Source: Lepeophtheirus salmonis
Lineage: Eukaryota > Arthropoda > Copepoda > Siphonostomatoida > Caligidae
Direction: 5' to 3'
DNA length: 64,000 bases
Assembly (NCBI RefSeq): GCF_016086655.4
Contig: NC_052138.2
Span: forward strand, 32,003,403-32,067,402
The notes under the pieces were generated by a model. It ran no database searches and had not been told where the DNA came from. It saw nothing but the letters and a program-made list of their open reading frames with translations. Made by a program: the position numbers and the translations under genes. Below, in pieces: positions 10,345-20,684 of this stretch. Positions within the stretch are counted from its first letter, which is position 1, and each line of letters starts with the position of its first letter.

Positions 10345-11085
10345 CAGGGTGTTAAAATTAAATCGGTGTATTTTCAAAGATATTTAAATTGTCACTGAGT
10401 TCACATTTTTTGGCAGATTTATTTGATAATTGGCTTGAATTGTACGTATGAATGTTGAGATAGAGCCCATTTGATGTATCTCCCTCCAAGATCGATTCAG
10501 CCGTGATCAGAGTCCAGATGGAGAAACAGGTGTTGACAAAGTAAGTCCATGTCATGTAGTTCTTTGTCTCCTGGATGGAGGAAATATGAGAGTCCTTGAG
10601 GGCATGAGATGTTCTATTTGTTTTAGACTTAAATTAACCCCAAACAAAATAATCAATCATAATAAGATCCAAATTGTGGGACGGGGGACAAGGCTTCCAA
10701 CCTTCCTACTTTCCTTCATATAGCTTTTGTATCTCATATCCTCTAACACCGAGGCTCTCATGGTCACTTTGCTGGTCCCCAACTCCCCAACAATGGAGCT
10801 GAAGCTTCTGGATAGGTCATCATCCATCATAGTATGCACTTATTGGATGAATTCGCTTGTTCTGATTTTCCTGGTCGATTTGTTTTACATGAGATTACGG
10901 ATCTGGGATTATCAATCTGTAGAAGATCCTTACGAATCTTTTTCACGGTCTGGATTACTTTCGAGACCTCCCGATTTGAAGTCTCCATTTAGTTGTGGAC
11001 AAAATTCATCGTCTTGGCGTCACATTGTTCCTCCTCTGTAAATTTAATCGTCTTCATATTTGGAGCACCTGTCGCTAGGACTTGT
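10345..11085 (-). pseudogene. Tc1/mariner transposase relic, minus strand
   Basis: Minus-strand transposase with an internal deletion. Start region near 11075 reads KTIKFTEEEQ, then METSNREVSKVIQTVKK (10990-11000), and a second helix-turn-helix with DDLSRSFSSIVGELGTSKVT (about 10740-10830; typical DPSRSM..ELGVS..TV form). It then jumps to the C-terminal half: PPSHNLDLIMIDYFVWG (10640-10690; equals PPNSPDLNPLDYYVW with third Asp), SHALKDS and SISSIQETK-like residues. Left end has TA plus CAGGGTGTTAAAATTAAATC at 10345; the expected right end was not found, so the element is 5'-truncated. A sister copy lies at 32.0-32.45 kb. Confidence 0.75.
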
Positions 11086-11089
11086 CTAA

Positions 11090-12754
11090 ACTTTGTTGAT
11101 ACACCAATGTTTCTACAGGCAAAAAAAAAAAAATGCCAGAAAATAGCGGCATGATAACCAAATCGCCGTAATTGTATCGGAAATGAAAGTTACTGATGAT
11201 AATTTACATTTTGATCCGTTCTCCATGATCCATTTGGAGAGAAACACTCTTTTTAACAACAAAAGTAAAACTGTCTTTAAATACATATATTTAGGAGTGA
11301 AAAAATAAGTAGAACAATGTTGCTTCGAAGATATTTAATTCCTTAAGGAAGAACTAATGAGGAGGTGAGAATAGATGATGCTAAGTACGGTTACAAGGAT
11401 ATAATATTGAATTAAGGAGGAAATGGATTAGGGGAATTAATCAGAAGGAATTCTTATAGATATAGTGACTTCCATACAATAGTTATTGTTATGTATTCAT
11501 CTCGAGCTCTCTTCCATCTAATCCTTTTTGTCTTTCATTATCTATATTTAGTGTACTATATGATTGTCTATAGATAGAGATGTGTATATATTATAACATG
11601 GAGTATTAATATGTAAATATGTCACATTGATAGAAAACCTTCACATCTCCCTGGATCCTTGGCTTAATCTTGTGTCCAATAACTTCATCAAGGAAGAACA
11701 AAAATGAATTACTGCTGAGGGTAATTCCACACCAAAAAATCCGCGGGGATAATCCGTAGTGTTGAGACTCAGCCAAGCACGGAATATTTTTTCCGGTTCG
11801 GTCTTAGGTGTTTTTTTGTTAGACCAATGAATGACAGATTTTTCGGTCCAAACCACAATCTGAGAACGTGGACCGATAAATTTTTGTTTCACTTTATGGA
11901 CCAATTTTTTTCATTATGATAGATCGATCTTTTTTTCTAAATGAACAGTCATTAATGTTTTCATTATATTAAACAAATATCTTACATAGATTATATATAT
12001 CTGGATAACCTTTAAAATCTAAAAAGTACACGATATGATCTAGTACAAATACAATATACATATAACATTCAGAATCTATCCATTAATATATCACAATATA
12101 AAATTATAACCATAACAATCAAATATATAAAAATTTGAAAATTAGATAGGATTTTAATTTGACAATTACTAGGGTCATGATCATTCTTAATTCATTAAAA
12201 ACGGATTAAGTGGACTTCTGTGAGTTCCAAGAGTTAGAACCAAAGAAAGATAAAGTGAAGGAAACAAATATACTTTTAACATGATCATCCATCTCAAAAT
12301 AGGTTCAAATTCGAGGTTCCGTATTCCAGGAGGGACAATGGTATGAAAATTCCTTCGAGCTATGTCGTCATAAACATTTTTTTTAGTAAAATCATTCAAA
12401 ACCGAACTAGACCAATTGTTCCTCTTGACCAATTCAGACCGCATTTTACTTTTGGACCAAATTTTTCTATGATGCCGTTAGAACAAAACTTTTTAAAGGA
12501 CCTAATTAGTTATTTAATAATATAATATTATAATAATTATTAATTATATGTACTATATAGTATAAATTTAATTTAAAAGTATAAAAGCTTAAATTATTTT
12601 TTTTTCCCTACTCACATATTATGCCAACTTCCTGTAATTATAGGAAAGTTGCTAATGTATGTTGTAATTAGATTTTAAGATATTTTTTCTTACTTAGGAA
12701 AGTTCTATGGTTTCTCATTTCCCGCTAATTATCTCCACCAACAAATTTGTTTTT
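11090..12754. other. AT-rich stretch, possible decayed repeat
   Basis: No gene supported. 11640-11910 and 12180-12490 carry recurring GGTCC/GGACC and ACCG words (TTCGGTCCAAACC, GTGGACCGATAAA, AAACCGAACTAGACC) similar in style to 39540-39860 and 62230-62270. They may be one old family (called G), but alignment by eye is too weak to be sure. Two 85-87 codon frames on the minus strand have no motif. Confidence 0.3.
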
Positions 12755-12905
12755 GCCTATGCTTGTTTGTCTGTTGGTCACTAGGATTAGAGCAAAAGTT
12801 ACTAATCGATTTTGATCAAACTGGGTACGAAGATTATATATGGCAGCAGTAAGAGGGCATTAAATTTTGAGAGGTCATTGCCAAAAGGTCAAGGTAACAA
12901 AATAT
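12755..12905 (+). repeat. Dispersed repeat family I (Helitron-like), copy 2
   Basis: Aligns with 2575-2685: GTTTGTCTGTTGGTCACTAG, GCAAAAGTTACTAATCGATT, TTGATCAAACTGG, TACGAAGATTATATATGG, CAGTAAGAGGGCATTA. This copy extends further with GAGAGGTCATTGCCAAAAGG. Confidence 0.55.
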
Positions 12906-13869
12906 AAAAAATGCATAATCAAGTTTTATTTCCTATTTTGTGGGCATACTTTAATTAATTGTTATCTCGAGCCAATAGTTCCAATATATTTTTCTTGATG
13001 GTAATACCAAATCTGTTGTGCAGTGTATTATAAAAATAGATCAGATACGGATGAAAAGTTTCCAGGCTTCTTGAACATGTAAATGTTTACCCTTCCAAAG
13101 ACATAAATAGGAGTTGTAGATATCTGCTATTAAACTTGCTAATTAGAATCTAATCAAAGGCTCAATAATTTTTCTAGTAATATAATCAACTATTTTTTAC
13201 TATGTGAGGTATATAAAAATTAAATTAATGGGTTAGCTTAAAATGATGTCAGCAGGTTTTATATCCTAATTTTTTGTGCTTAAGTTGTATGCTTAGGCTC
13301 ATTTGAGATTAATGTTTCTGAAGAATTTTCTAGAAGGACGGTTGTGTTTGGCACGTAATAGAATTCCTATTTTATTTGAACATTAAAGAACCAAAGCTTC
13401 CGTTTGACTCAAACTCTTTATTTGGGCATCCACATAATTATTTTTCAAACATTCATTTGTTGCCAAGAGGAATCCATATATTCGTCCCTTTGCCTAAGTC
13501 TTCCTCTTTCTATGGAAATAGTTCTTAGAATAGTTTTGACTGCCTCTCAGCCTCATTTAGATGATAGTGTCAAAGCAATTCAGTCATCGGAGTCTGTTTC
13601 TTTTGTGAATAAGAACTGACCCACGAAGATAACAAAGTTTTATATTAGCTTTTTTAAAGATAATATGAATATAGTTCACTCATGAATTACTCCTTGACAT
13701 TTACTAACGGATAATGATTAACTTAAATAGAGTTTTTGTTTGACAGTAGTTGTTCCCCTTATATTAAACTCCCTCTATTCAGCTCTGCAACCCGGGCATC
13801 CTCTGCTAGTAAATCATAAATACAGTGCAATTTTATATTTTTGCATGAATGAATGTCTTTTTGCTAGTC
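12906..13869. other. AT-rich stretch without recognised gene
   Basis: The frame at 13404-13619 (71 codons, ending QSSESVSFVNKN) has somewhat balanced codons in its second half (about 13530-13615) but no acceptor, motif or family that I recognise. Confidence 0.3.
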
Positions 13870-13871
13870 TA

Positions 13872-14538
13872 CCAGTTGTGGTGAAAAATCTTTACACTTT
13901 AAATTTAGAACTTTATCAAGATGTTTTTCAGCAACCAGTTGTAATAGGACATGTCAATAAAATAAAAATAACTAATATAATTTCTTGGCTACCCTAATAA
14001 TTGATATAGCCCCACTTATCAGCAATGATGGCTTCCAAGCGGCCACGGAATGCCTTGCACCCATTGCAGATATAGTCCTCAGACATGGACTCCCAGTGCT
14101 GTCCTTGACGTTGTTGATATTTTTGTGACGGATGGTGCAGGCCTTGTATCCTGAAGTCCAATGGGTTGGAATCTGGTGAGTAGGGGAGCTACATTTTCTT
14201 TGGCCAGAAGGACAAGTTGTCCTCCAACTACTTCTGGGCTTTTTTGGACGTGTGTGCAGGCACACCATCCTGCTGGACCACCATGTTCATGTCTGGGGTC
14301 ATATAGGTGATCCTCAATTGCTTTATAATCTCTATTGGTGTCTTGCCAGCGTCCAAACGCGATCGGACCGAAATTCGCTGGTCAAGTTCAGACGGAATTT
14401 TCTTGGCTTCTAAGACACATAAGAAGATGTCGGTTTTTATTTTTTTTTAGTATTTGACCAGAACAATTTTACCACATTCACAAAAACCTTGATTAATATA
14501 GGAAAAACAAAGTGTAAAGATGTTTTTGCAGCACCCAG
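13872..14538 (-). mobile_element. Mariner deletion derivative A2, both ends present
   Basis: 667-bp element between TA dinucleotides (13870-13871 and 14539-14540), transposase on the minus strand. Ends: CCAGTTGTGGTGAAAAATCT and, reverse complemented, CTGGGTGCTGCAAAAACATC. Minus-strand reading: CLEAKKIPSELDQRISVRS, LDAGKTPIEIIKQL, then MNMVVQQDGVPAHTSKKAQK (second catalytic Asp), LEDNLSFWPKKM, YSPDSNPLDF (third Asp), MSEDYICNGCKAFRGRLEAI. The N-terminal helix-turn-helix joins the catalytic half at the same place as in A1, so both derive from one deleted ancestor. Less decayed than A1, but a few stops remain; non-autonomous. Confidence 0.9.
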
Positions 14539-14540
14539 TA

Positions 14541-15540
14541 CTTCTTATAAAACAAAAAATAAGGATTAAAATTATATGATTTATTCTAGCTGCATGTTGG
14601 TATGTATTTTTGCAAACTTTAAAAATAAATATTATAAGGCTTAGAAAAGAATGATAGGAAGAGAGAAAAAGACCAAGGATTTTTGACATTAAAAATAAAA
14701 TAAAGTTGAGTGAACGACAGTTCAATAGTCACCCTTCCTATATTTTTTCTTCTCTTAACCTTATAATCTCTTTTAAAAAAAAGTGTGCAAAAATACATAC
14801 CAAATGGAGCAATTAAAAATCTTAAATATTTTTTCGGTCACTATTTCTGTTTAATATGAAGCAGAGGAGCTCAGAATTGATTTTAATTACTTATTGTTGC
14901 AGGCAACGCCAGGAAACCCTACTCTAATAAAAATTAAACTAGAATGGCCACTTGGTAGCCTGCAAATCTTCACCTATCATCATTTTTGCTAAATTAAAAA
15001 TTTCCTTAATTTTCCTAAATATTGAATTTAATTAAATTTAAATTCTATTGCATTGATACTTTAATATGTGTTATATAGTGCAAATAAATCCATCCTTTGT
15101 TTTCACGAATATGAATTTTATTTCAAACTGACTCATAATCGTAACAATTTGCTCTAGAAATGACGTCAATATTCCTTTGTTGTAGTAATGATGTGAGTAT
15201 TCTGTGTGATTACTATTTCTTTGATCAAGAGATTATTTCACCTCAGTATCCCAATTTGTTCCAAAGTGATGGTCTATCATGCATTTTTTACCTTTTGTAA
15301 CATCCCCCATCCTCCAAAAATAAATGTAGAATGGTACAGAGGGAGAAGAGAAGAAGGAAGAGACAGAGAGAAGGAGAGCGAAGTTAGTTTTCTTTTGGTT
15401 AGTCTCTTAATGACCTCAAGGTTAAAAAACATCATAGGGAAATGTTAGGTTATTTTGTACGTCAGACTAATTTGTTGGAACATTTTGGATTGGTGTGATA
15501 ACACCAAAAACATACTTATAAATATATGTAAGATATGATA
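14541..15540. other. Intergenic stretch with purine-rich tract
   Basis: 15338-15384 is almost pure purine on the plus strand (GAGGGAGAAGAGAAGAAGGA and onward). No gene or repeat partner identified elsewhere in the stretch. Confidence 0.35.
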
Positions 15541-15611
15541 AAAATTTGGGGGAATCAACCCCCGCCCCCTCCACAAAAAAAAAGGAGGCTAGCGACGCCA
15601 GTGCAACTCTA
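15541..15611 (-). mobile_element. Short terminus of a GGCGTCGCTAG-type DNA element
   Basis: Minus strand reads CACTGGCGTCGCTAGCCTCC then a run of T and GTGGAGGGGGCGGGGGTT, the layout of hAT-like element tips (CACTGGCGTAGCCA followed by a GGGG-rich block) frequent in invertebrates. No opposite end found. Confidence 0.35.
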
Positions 15612-16106
15612 TTTCTAGGGAACTTTAGTGAGTTGTGGCCGTGTTTGGTATATTTTATATTGACACTACTATGTTTATAAAGACCATCCAAATAGAAAAT
15701 ACGTAAAATTTGTATGTGGATAGACCAGTTAATAAAAAAAAATCATCCGTAAACATTCCTAGGGCTCAGAATTATTTTATGAACAGAAATACCTTACCTT
15801 GTTTAACAGAAATGAAATAAGAATTGCTGAGTTCCTATGTGTACATATATGTATTTTTAAAGAAATGAGAGCCTCTTATTTCATTCTATAGAAATACCTA
15901 TGTATAAGACAAAAATATGTAATTATAGATGATGTTGATATAAGTTGAATAACAGCTTATATATATTACAAAGGGTGGAGATTTTAAATTAGGAAAAATT
16001 TAAAAAATCTCAATATCTTGGCAATCCTGAGATCTACTTTTATGAAAGTGTGCTCATCAGATTCATTTAACAACATTGCATAAGAAAAAATATAAAATCC
16101 TTGAAA

Positions 16107-16505
16107 TGTCCTCCGAATATGAACGCAGTATGGTCATTATTGTATGCCTCCGACCTGAGTATGCACCCAAGGATGCAAATAACTCCATAGATAACGATGT
16201 TAGATAGCTTAAATTGACGTTTTTAGATCTCATGTCATGCTAGAGTTTGAAACTTAAATCTTTGTCCAAACTGAGTGATTTGAACCGGAAAAACAACATT
16301 TTAAAGAGCTTTAGCAAATTTGTACTCAAAGCTACACAGATCTGAACCACTTGGACTTCATTGTGTGGTGTCTCTTGGAGAGAGAGAGTCCAATAAACGT
16401 ACAAATAACAATGTTGACTCCTTGCGAGCTTTCAATCTAATGGTAGTAGCCAACATGGACAAGGTTTGTGCCAGATTCAAAGCCAGATTAGAGGCTGTGG
16501 CTTAA
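16107..16505 (+). pseudogene. Tc1/mariner relic, plus strand
   Basis: N-terminal piece MSSEYERSMVIIVCLRPEYAPKD (split here as MSSEYERSMVI / IVCLRPEYAPKD) at 16107-16205 is the helix-turn-helix start of a mariner-like transposase, then stops. After a deletion the C-terminal part reads LNHLDFIVWCLLERE (16336-16390; third catalytic Asp in LDF), then in the next frame SNKRTNNNVDSLRAF, WANMDKVCARF-like and KARLEAVA. The catalytic first and second Asp regions are gone. A possible left end, TACAAAGGGTGGAG, lies at about 15967; no right end was found. Confidence 0.7.
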
Positions 16506-16509
16506 CTGG

Positions 16510-16860
16510 AGGGGGGGTGGTTTGAGCGATTGACTCCACTTAAACCCATTCCTTCTTTACTGCCCCATTTCCTTCTTGACTGTCCTATTTCCTTCTTGAC
16601 TGTCCCACTCGTAAAGTCCGGAATGTCCTCCTTATTTCAGCTTTCAGTTATATTGTGGTACCGTGGATACCATCGATGGAAACTTGTACAACATTGCCCA
16701 AGACAAAATAGTCTAAAGGGTTAAATTCCTACAAGTCAGGAGGCCAATAAATCGGCAGGACGTACATAACATTATTAGAATCAAGAAGATGGAGTCTTCT
16801 TTTCCTGGTGTGACAGGGTACCCCGTTTTACTGCCAGATCCAGGGCTCGGTCTACCTGAA
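16510..16860 (-). pseudogene. Tc1/mariner relic, minus strand, different family
   Basis: Minus-strand reading from about 16855 down: PWIWQ, stop, NGVPCHTRKRRLHLLDS (second catalytic block, usually QQDGAPCHTA, with Asp changed to Asn), PIYWPPDL, stop, EFNPLDYFVLGNVVQVS (third Asp in NPLDY). It lies tail to tail with the plus-strand relic at 16107-16505, so two different transposons inserted here. Truncated at both ends; no terminal repeats found. Confidence 0.65.
16562..16612 (+). repeat. 21-bp tandem repeat, about 2.5 units
   Basis: Unit TTTCCTTCTTGACTGTCCTA repeated with a final variant CCCA; a local expansion inside the minus-strand transposon relic. Confidence 0.7.
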
Positions 16861-16944
16861 AATATTACGTTTAACAAAGCTCTCAACAGTATGTTTTTAT
16901 TCATGAGGAAAGAACAATATATATAAAATAATGGCTGGTACGTG

Positions 16945-17190
16945 AAAGACGAAGAGTAATTTTGAAGATTTGTTGCCGAGTCATAAATGTAAGTTTTTGT
17001 GGTACCCAGATTAGAATTGCTGTAATTTCTCCCCACATCATTGCTAAATACAGAGTGGGGTTTGCGTTTATTTTCTTCCTCTCCAAACTTATTGCAGCTA
17101 GGTTAATGAAATGTCATGACAGCTAAGCTGCTCAACTCCAAAACATTCTTCAAATTTTCAGGATCAACATGTTAATTTTTGTATCTTTTT
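16945..17190 (+). repeat. Dispersed repeat family A, copy 3
   Basis: Landmarks: GTGAAAGACGAAGAGTAA, GAGTCATAAATGTAAG, AATTGCTGTAATTTC, CTAAATACAGAGTGGGG, TTGCAGCTAGGTTAATGAAA, CATGACAGCTAAGCTGCTC, CAAAACATTCTTCAAATT, TCAACATGTTAATTTTTG. Followed by TTTTTAAAATACCGG, a boundary also seen at 29715. Confidence 0.65.
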
Positions 17191-17464
17191 AAAATACCGG
17201 CGTTTCTTATTATTTGAATATCTGTTTATAACCCACCTTTACACGAGTTCTTAAGAGTAGGATACATTTTCAACAATTGAGAGAAAGTGATCTAGATCGG
17301 TGCCTGACCGTGTATCAATTCTGAGAGTGAGTACAGAGCCTAAAAACGGGAGTTGGGGTTGGAAATGAGGAAGCTCTTATGATAAAATGTTGCAACATAA
17401 ATCTTTTGCACTCTTAAATTAAGTTATACTAATTTAAATCTTAAGACTATTTCATTTATATATA

Positions 17465-18177
17465 CCGGTAGTTGCATAAATACGCAGACTAACTTTTAAA
17501 CGCTTCTATCTCGAGGTTCCATGACTGGGGAAAAAAATTCCATCACAAGTAACTCGGTAAATCTTTTGGCTTTGTTTTTGTTTTTCTTACTCGCATCAAA
17601 CAAAGCCGTTGACGATGAATGACGAGGCCAAACGTCATATCGTTGTCACTCTCCTCCGCGCCAGTAGGTCTGTCAAGGAGATAATCAAGGACACTGGACT
17701 TTCCAGGAATACTGTGTTCAAGGTCCAGAAGCTTGTCAAGGAGGGAAAAGATCTGAAAGACCTGCCCATACCTCTGGAATGACTCAGGATTGGCTCGCTG
17801 CCAATATGTCATTTTGGAACAAAAACATTTGGCCACCTCAATCACCTGATTTGAATCCCCTTGACTACAGCGTGTGGTGGCAAATTGAGAAGAAGGCCTG
17901 TGCTACCCACCACCCGAATTTGGTCTCATTGAAGGCCAGCGTCAAATGAGCAATGGGCAGCATGGAAGACCATTACATCATCAATGCGTGCAAGGCCTTT
18001 CGTGTACGCTTGGAGGGTGTCATAGCAGATGATGGCGGTTATATTCAGTAATTATATTAAATTTTATACCAGAATAAATTCTCTATTATATAATTCTCAA
18101 AAAAAATACGTCATACGAATTTTATTACACATTTAATTATTTGCCACAAATAGTCCGCGTATTTATGCAACTACCGG
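17465..18177 (+). mobile_element. Mariner deletion derivative C, both ends present
   Basis: 713-bp element between TA sites (17463-17464, 18178-18179). Terminal inverted repeats are well preserved: CCGGTAGTTGCATAAATACG then C, A or G, and GACTA, about 27 bases with one difference. Inside, on the plus strand, an N-terminal DNA-binding piece is fused to the last third of a mariner transposase. This is a good example of a deletion derivative that could still be moved in trans by a helper enzyme. The ends differ from those of A1/A2 and B1/B2, so it is a separate lineage. Confidence 0.92.
17615..18052 (+). pseudogene. Mariner transposase, internally deleted (C)
   Basis: ATG at 17615 opens 55 codons: MNDEAKRHIVVTLLRASR, SVKEIIKDTGLSRNTVFK (helix-turn-helix), VQKLVKEGKDLKDLP, then a frame change at the deletion junction (about 17775). 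The second frame runs MTQDWLAANMSFWNKNIW, PPQSPDLNPLDYSVWWQIEK (third catalytic Asp in the NPLDY motif), KACATHHPNLVSLKASVK, one TGA stop, then INACKAFRVRLEGVIADDGG and YIQ at the normal terminus (18052). First and second catalytic residues are deleted, so the product cannot transpose DNA, although the N-terminal piece could in principle bind the ends. Confidence 0.88.
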
Positions 18178-18185
18178 TATGTTGT

Positions 18186-18584
18186 GTACAAGTTACATCT
18201 TGTCTGAACAAATTGTACAAGTGGCAATTACTTAGTTTTAAAAGACGATATTTAATTACAATATTGGTCATACTAATTAGTGACTATTATTTGATATTAT
18301 CATTTCATTTTGATGTATTGAAATTAGATAGTTATTATTTCATTATAAGTGATATAACTCTCACATTATTTGAACTTTATAATATGCCTCATAATACTTA
18401 TATTTTATTAATCTCTGTTAAAATATACAAAAATTACACCCCATTAACATATCGAGCACCCAATGTAATATTTAATCATTGCATGATCCTCATTACTGGT
18501 GCTGTAAATCTTTCACTTAAAATTATTCATCTATTATTATGGTTGTAACTTGTACAATTTGATTGTTTCAGTGACAACTTGTAC
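18186..18584. mobile_element. IR/DR-like small element with doubled 8-mer sites
   Basis: Each end holds two direct copies of GTACAAGT or its complement ACTTGTAC, 29 bases apart (18186 and 18215; 18548 and 18577), in inverted orientation between ends. This doubled-site layout resembles IR/DR ends of some Tc1-type elements, where transposase binds two sites per end. The roughly 310-base interior is very AT-rich; its open frame (part of 18141-18548) is hydrophobic low-complexity and probably chance. It sits between mariner C and another transposase fragment, so it may instead be the end structure of the latter. Confidence 0.45.
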
Positions 18585-18815
18585 AAAAACCCCAACGGTG
18601 ATGGTCTGGGTGGGTGTTATCTCATGCAGGATGAAGACGCCCTTGCTCTTTATTCCCGAGGTTGTAAAAGTCAATCAACGTATCAACGTATAATTCTGGA
18701 GAGGGAGGTTTGTGTGACTTCCTACCGCCGCTTCGACAACTTAAAGGCCGTAATAGTGTCCAGATATAAAATTAAATATTTGTGTACTTTCTGCCCTGTT
18801 GAATTTGTACCTAGG
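18585..18815 (+). pseudogene. Mariner transposase fragment, plus strand
   Basis: Reads PTVMVWVGVISCRMKTPLLF then IPEVVKVNQRI (central block; families have VMVWG.VS..GK.P..F...G..VN), followed after a deletion by REVCVTSYRRFDNLKAVIVS (C-terminal block normally ..ACASFRRRLEAVI). All catalytic Asp positions are missing or lost. Short frames shift twice. Confidence 0.65.
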
Positions 18816-18829
18816 ACTTATGTGTCACT

Positions 18830-19818
18830 CTGAATATAAAATAATATTATTGTACATTAATTATCATTTATGAATCCAATAGGTAATAGTCAAATTTAGA
18901 TGGCTAAAAATGAAAAGGTGTGAACCTGAGATATTCAACTTAAATACAAAAATTAATCAGGGAATCGAAAGGAATTGGAACCACGTTCCATTGAAAATGC
19001 TGTTTCGTTAAGAAAACGGTTAGAGTTCAGATGTCAAATTTACTTATCGCAAAAGCAATGCACAGTAGGGTGAAGACTGGTTTTTGATTATTGGTCTCTG
19101 TCATCTTTTTCGGTGCATTGATTTTAAGGGAGCTACTTTGAGCATAGAATAACCAAACTTGCTTCAACTCTGAATCTGTCTCTAGTAGAATTCCTATTCT
19201 TCCGAGCATTTCCATTCTCCATTTACGTTGGCGAGATAAAATAATTGAAATAGCGAAGTATTATATATTTTCAGATATAATATTTTTGTTCTTATAACTG
19301 AGAATTATGAAAAAATTACATTTGTTTCCCAAGTAAAAGCTCTAGAGAGAGGGAAATAAAAAATTTAATTTCAAAGCCATTCTTTATCTGTAATCGTATT
19401 TTTGATCCTAGTCTGTTGTTGCTTTTCACTGCTGAAAAATAAATAAATAAAGTTTCCAATAATTTGAAAATTTGTTGATATCCAAGCAAGATTTAAAAGT
19501 CAATCAACCATTGGAATATTAAGTCCTCTTTTTGGTTTTGAACAAAAGGAGGAAGATTATTTTTTTTTTGAAATTGAGTTATTGTACGTCTATAATAATT
19601 TTAATACGTTTTTTATCGTTTGCACAAAAATAATTATATTTTCAAATACATACTTTACTAACTTATTAAAATGGTACAATGACTCCATTTAAAGTGTTTA
19701 TTTAGTCTAGATAATTTGTCTAAGTAGAGTACTTTCGTACAAATAAACCCCCTCATGGCAAATATTACTTATTATGTTGAGAAAAATGAATCTTCAGCGA
19801 GGGGGAAGATTTTTTATA
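18830..19818. other. AT-rich stretch without recognised gene
   Basis: No supported feature. The minus frame 19027-19215 has no motif. Confidence 0.35.
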
Positions 19819-19820
19819 TA

Positions 19821-20676
19821 CCGCATGGTCATTTGAAATCCGAACACTTATTAATTGAATAATTAATATACGTTGAGACATTTAAAATTAATTCACATAT
19901 TGATATATTAAAGCATAAACAAATAGTTACACAACAAAAGAAACTTGAGTTCTCAAGCTTACGTAGAAAGTCGCGAAAATTGCACTGGACGTGATCGAAG
20001 AACTTCCATTTGTACACTCCAAGCAGTTGGGCGTTTCCAGGTCCACCGTCTACGCTATCAACAAGTTCGAAACATTGGAAAGGAAGAGGGGCTCTTTCAA
20101 AAAGGCCCAACTAGACCTGAAGGAGTTAAAGAAAACAGCACATGCCAATCCTCTCAAGTACATGTGGGGCCATGCACGATATATTGGGGTTTTATACCAG
20201 AATCTCTAGAGAGCAAAACAGTCGGTTGAAAGAGCCTTGTGAGGGTGGAGAGGCCACTTTTGACAGTGTAAATCAAAGAAGCCCATCTCCTTCATTGCAA
20301 GACTCTTTTGAATGAGTCTTTTTCGACACTTTTGACAACCTACAGCCTTGATGCCAATTCATCAACGAAATTTTTTTAGTGAATATCGAGGGTAAGACCT
20401 GCAGTGTCCATCATTCAAACACTGAAGACCTCCCAACAGCTGTCATCTGACACTGGGACACCATGAAAGAGGACTACATCCATAGGGGGTTCCAGGTCTT
20501 ACACCGCCGCCTGGAAGCCTTCTTTGCCACTAAGGGCGGCTACATTAATGATTCAGAGAGATGAGGCACATATCTATTTATAGTATTAAATTTGATAAAC
20601 TTCTATTATTAATTAAGACATGTCATCTTGTTGAAGTTTAAAATTAAAATTGGTCCGATTTTAATGGACCATTCGG
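19821..20676 (+). mobile_element. Mariner relic B1, both ends present
   Basis: 856-bp element between TA sites (19819-19820, 20677-20678). Ends: CCGCATGGTCATTTGAAATC and, reverse complemented, CCGAATGGTCCATTAAAATC, decayed relative to each other. The plus strand has the transposase start with VHSKQLGVSRSTVYAINK (helix-turn-helix, 20000-20060), LKELKKTAHANPLKYM, KSLVRVERPLLT, and at the very end DTMKEDYIHRGFQVLHRRLE, AFFATKGGYIND. Several stops and a large internal loss of the catalytic centre. Same family as B2 at 26876. Confidence 0.85.
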
Positions 20677-20684
20677 TATTTAAA

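Noticed and set aside
12187..12525. Overlapping 85 and 60 codon frames on opposite strands
   Set aside because: No motif; region looks like a decayed repeat.
18141..18548. 135-codon hydrophobic open frame
   Set aside because: AT-driven Leu/Ile/Tyr-rich composition, overlaps the right end of mariner C and the IR/DR-like element; no motif.
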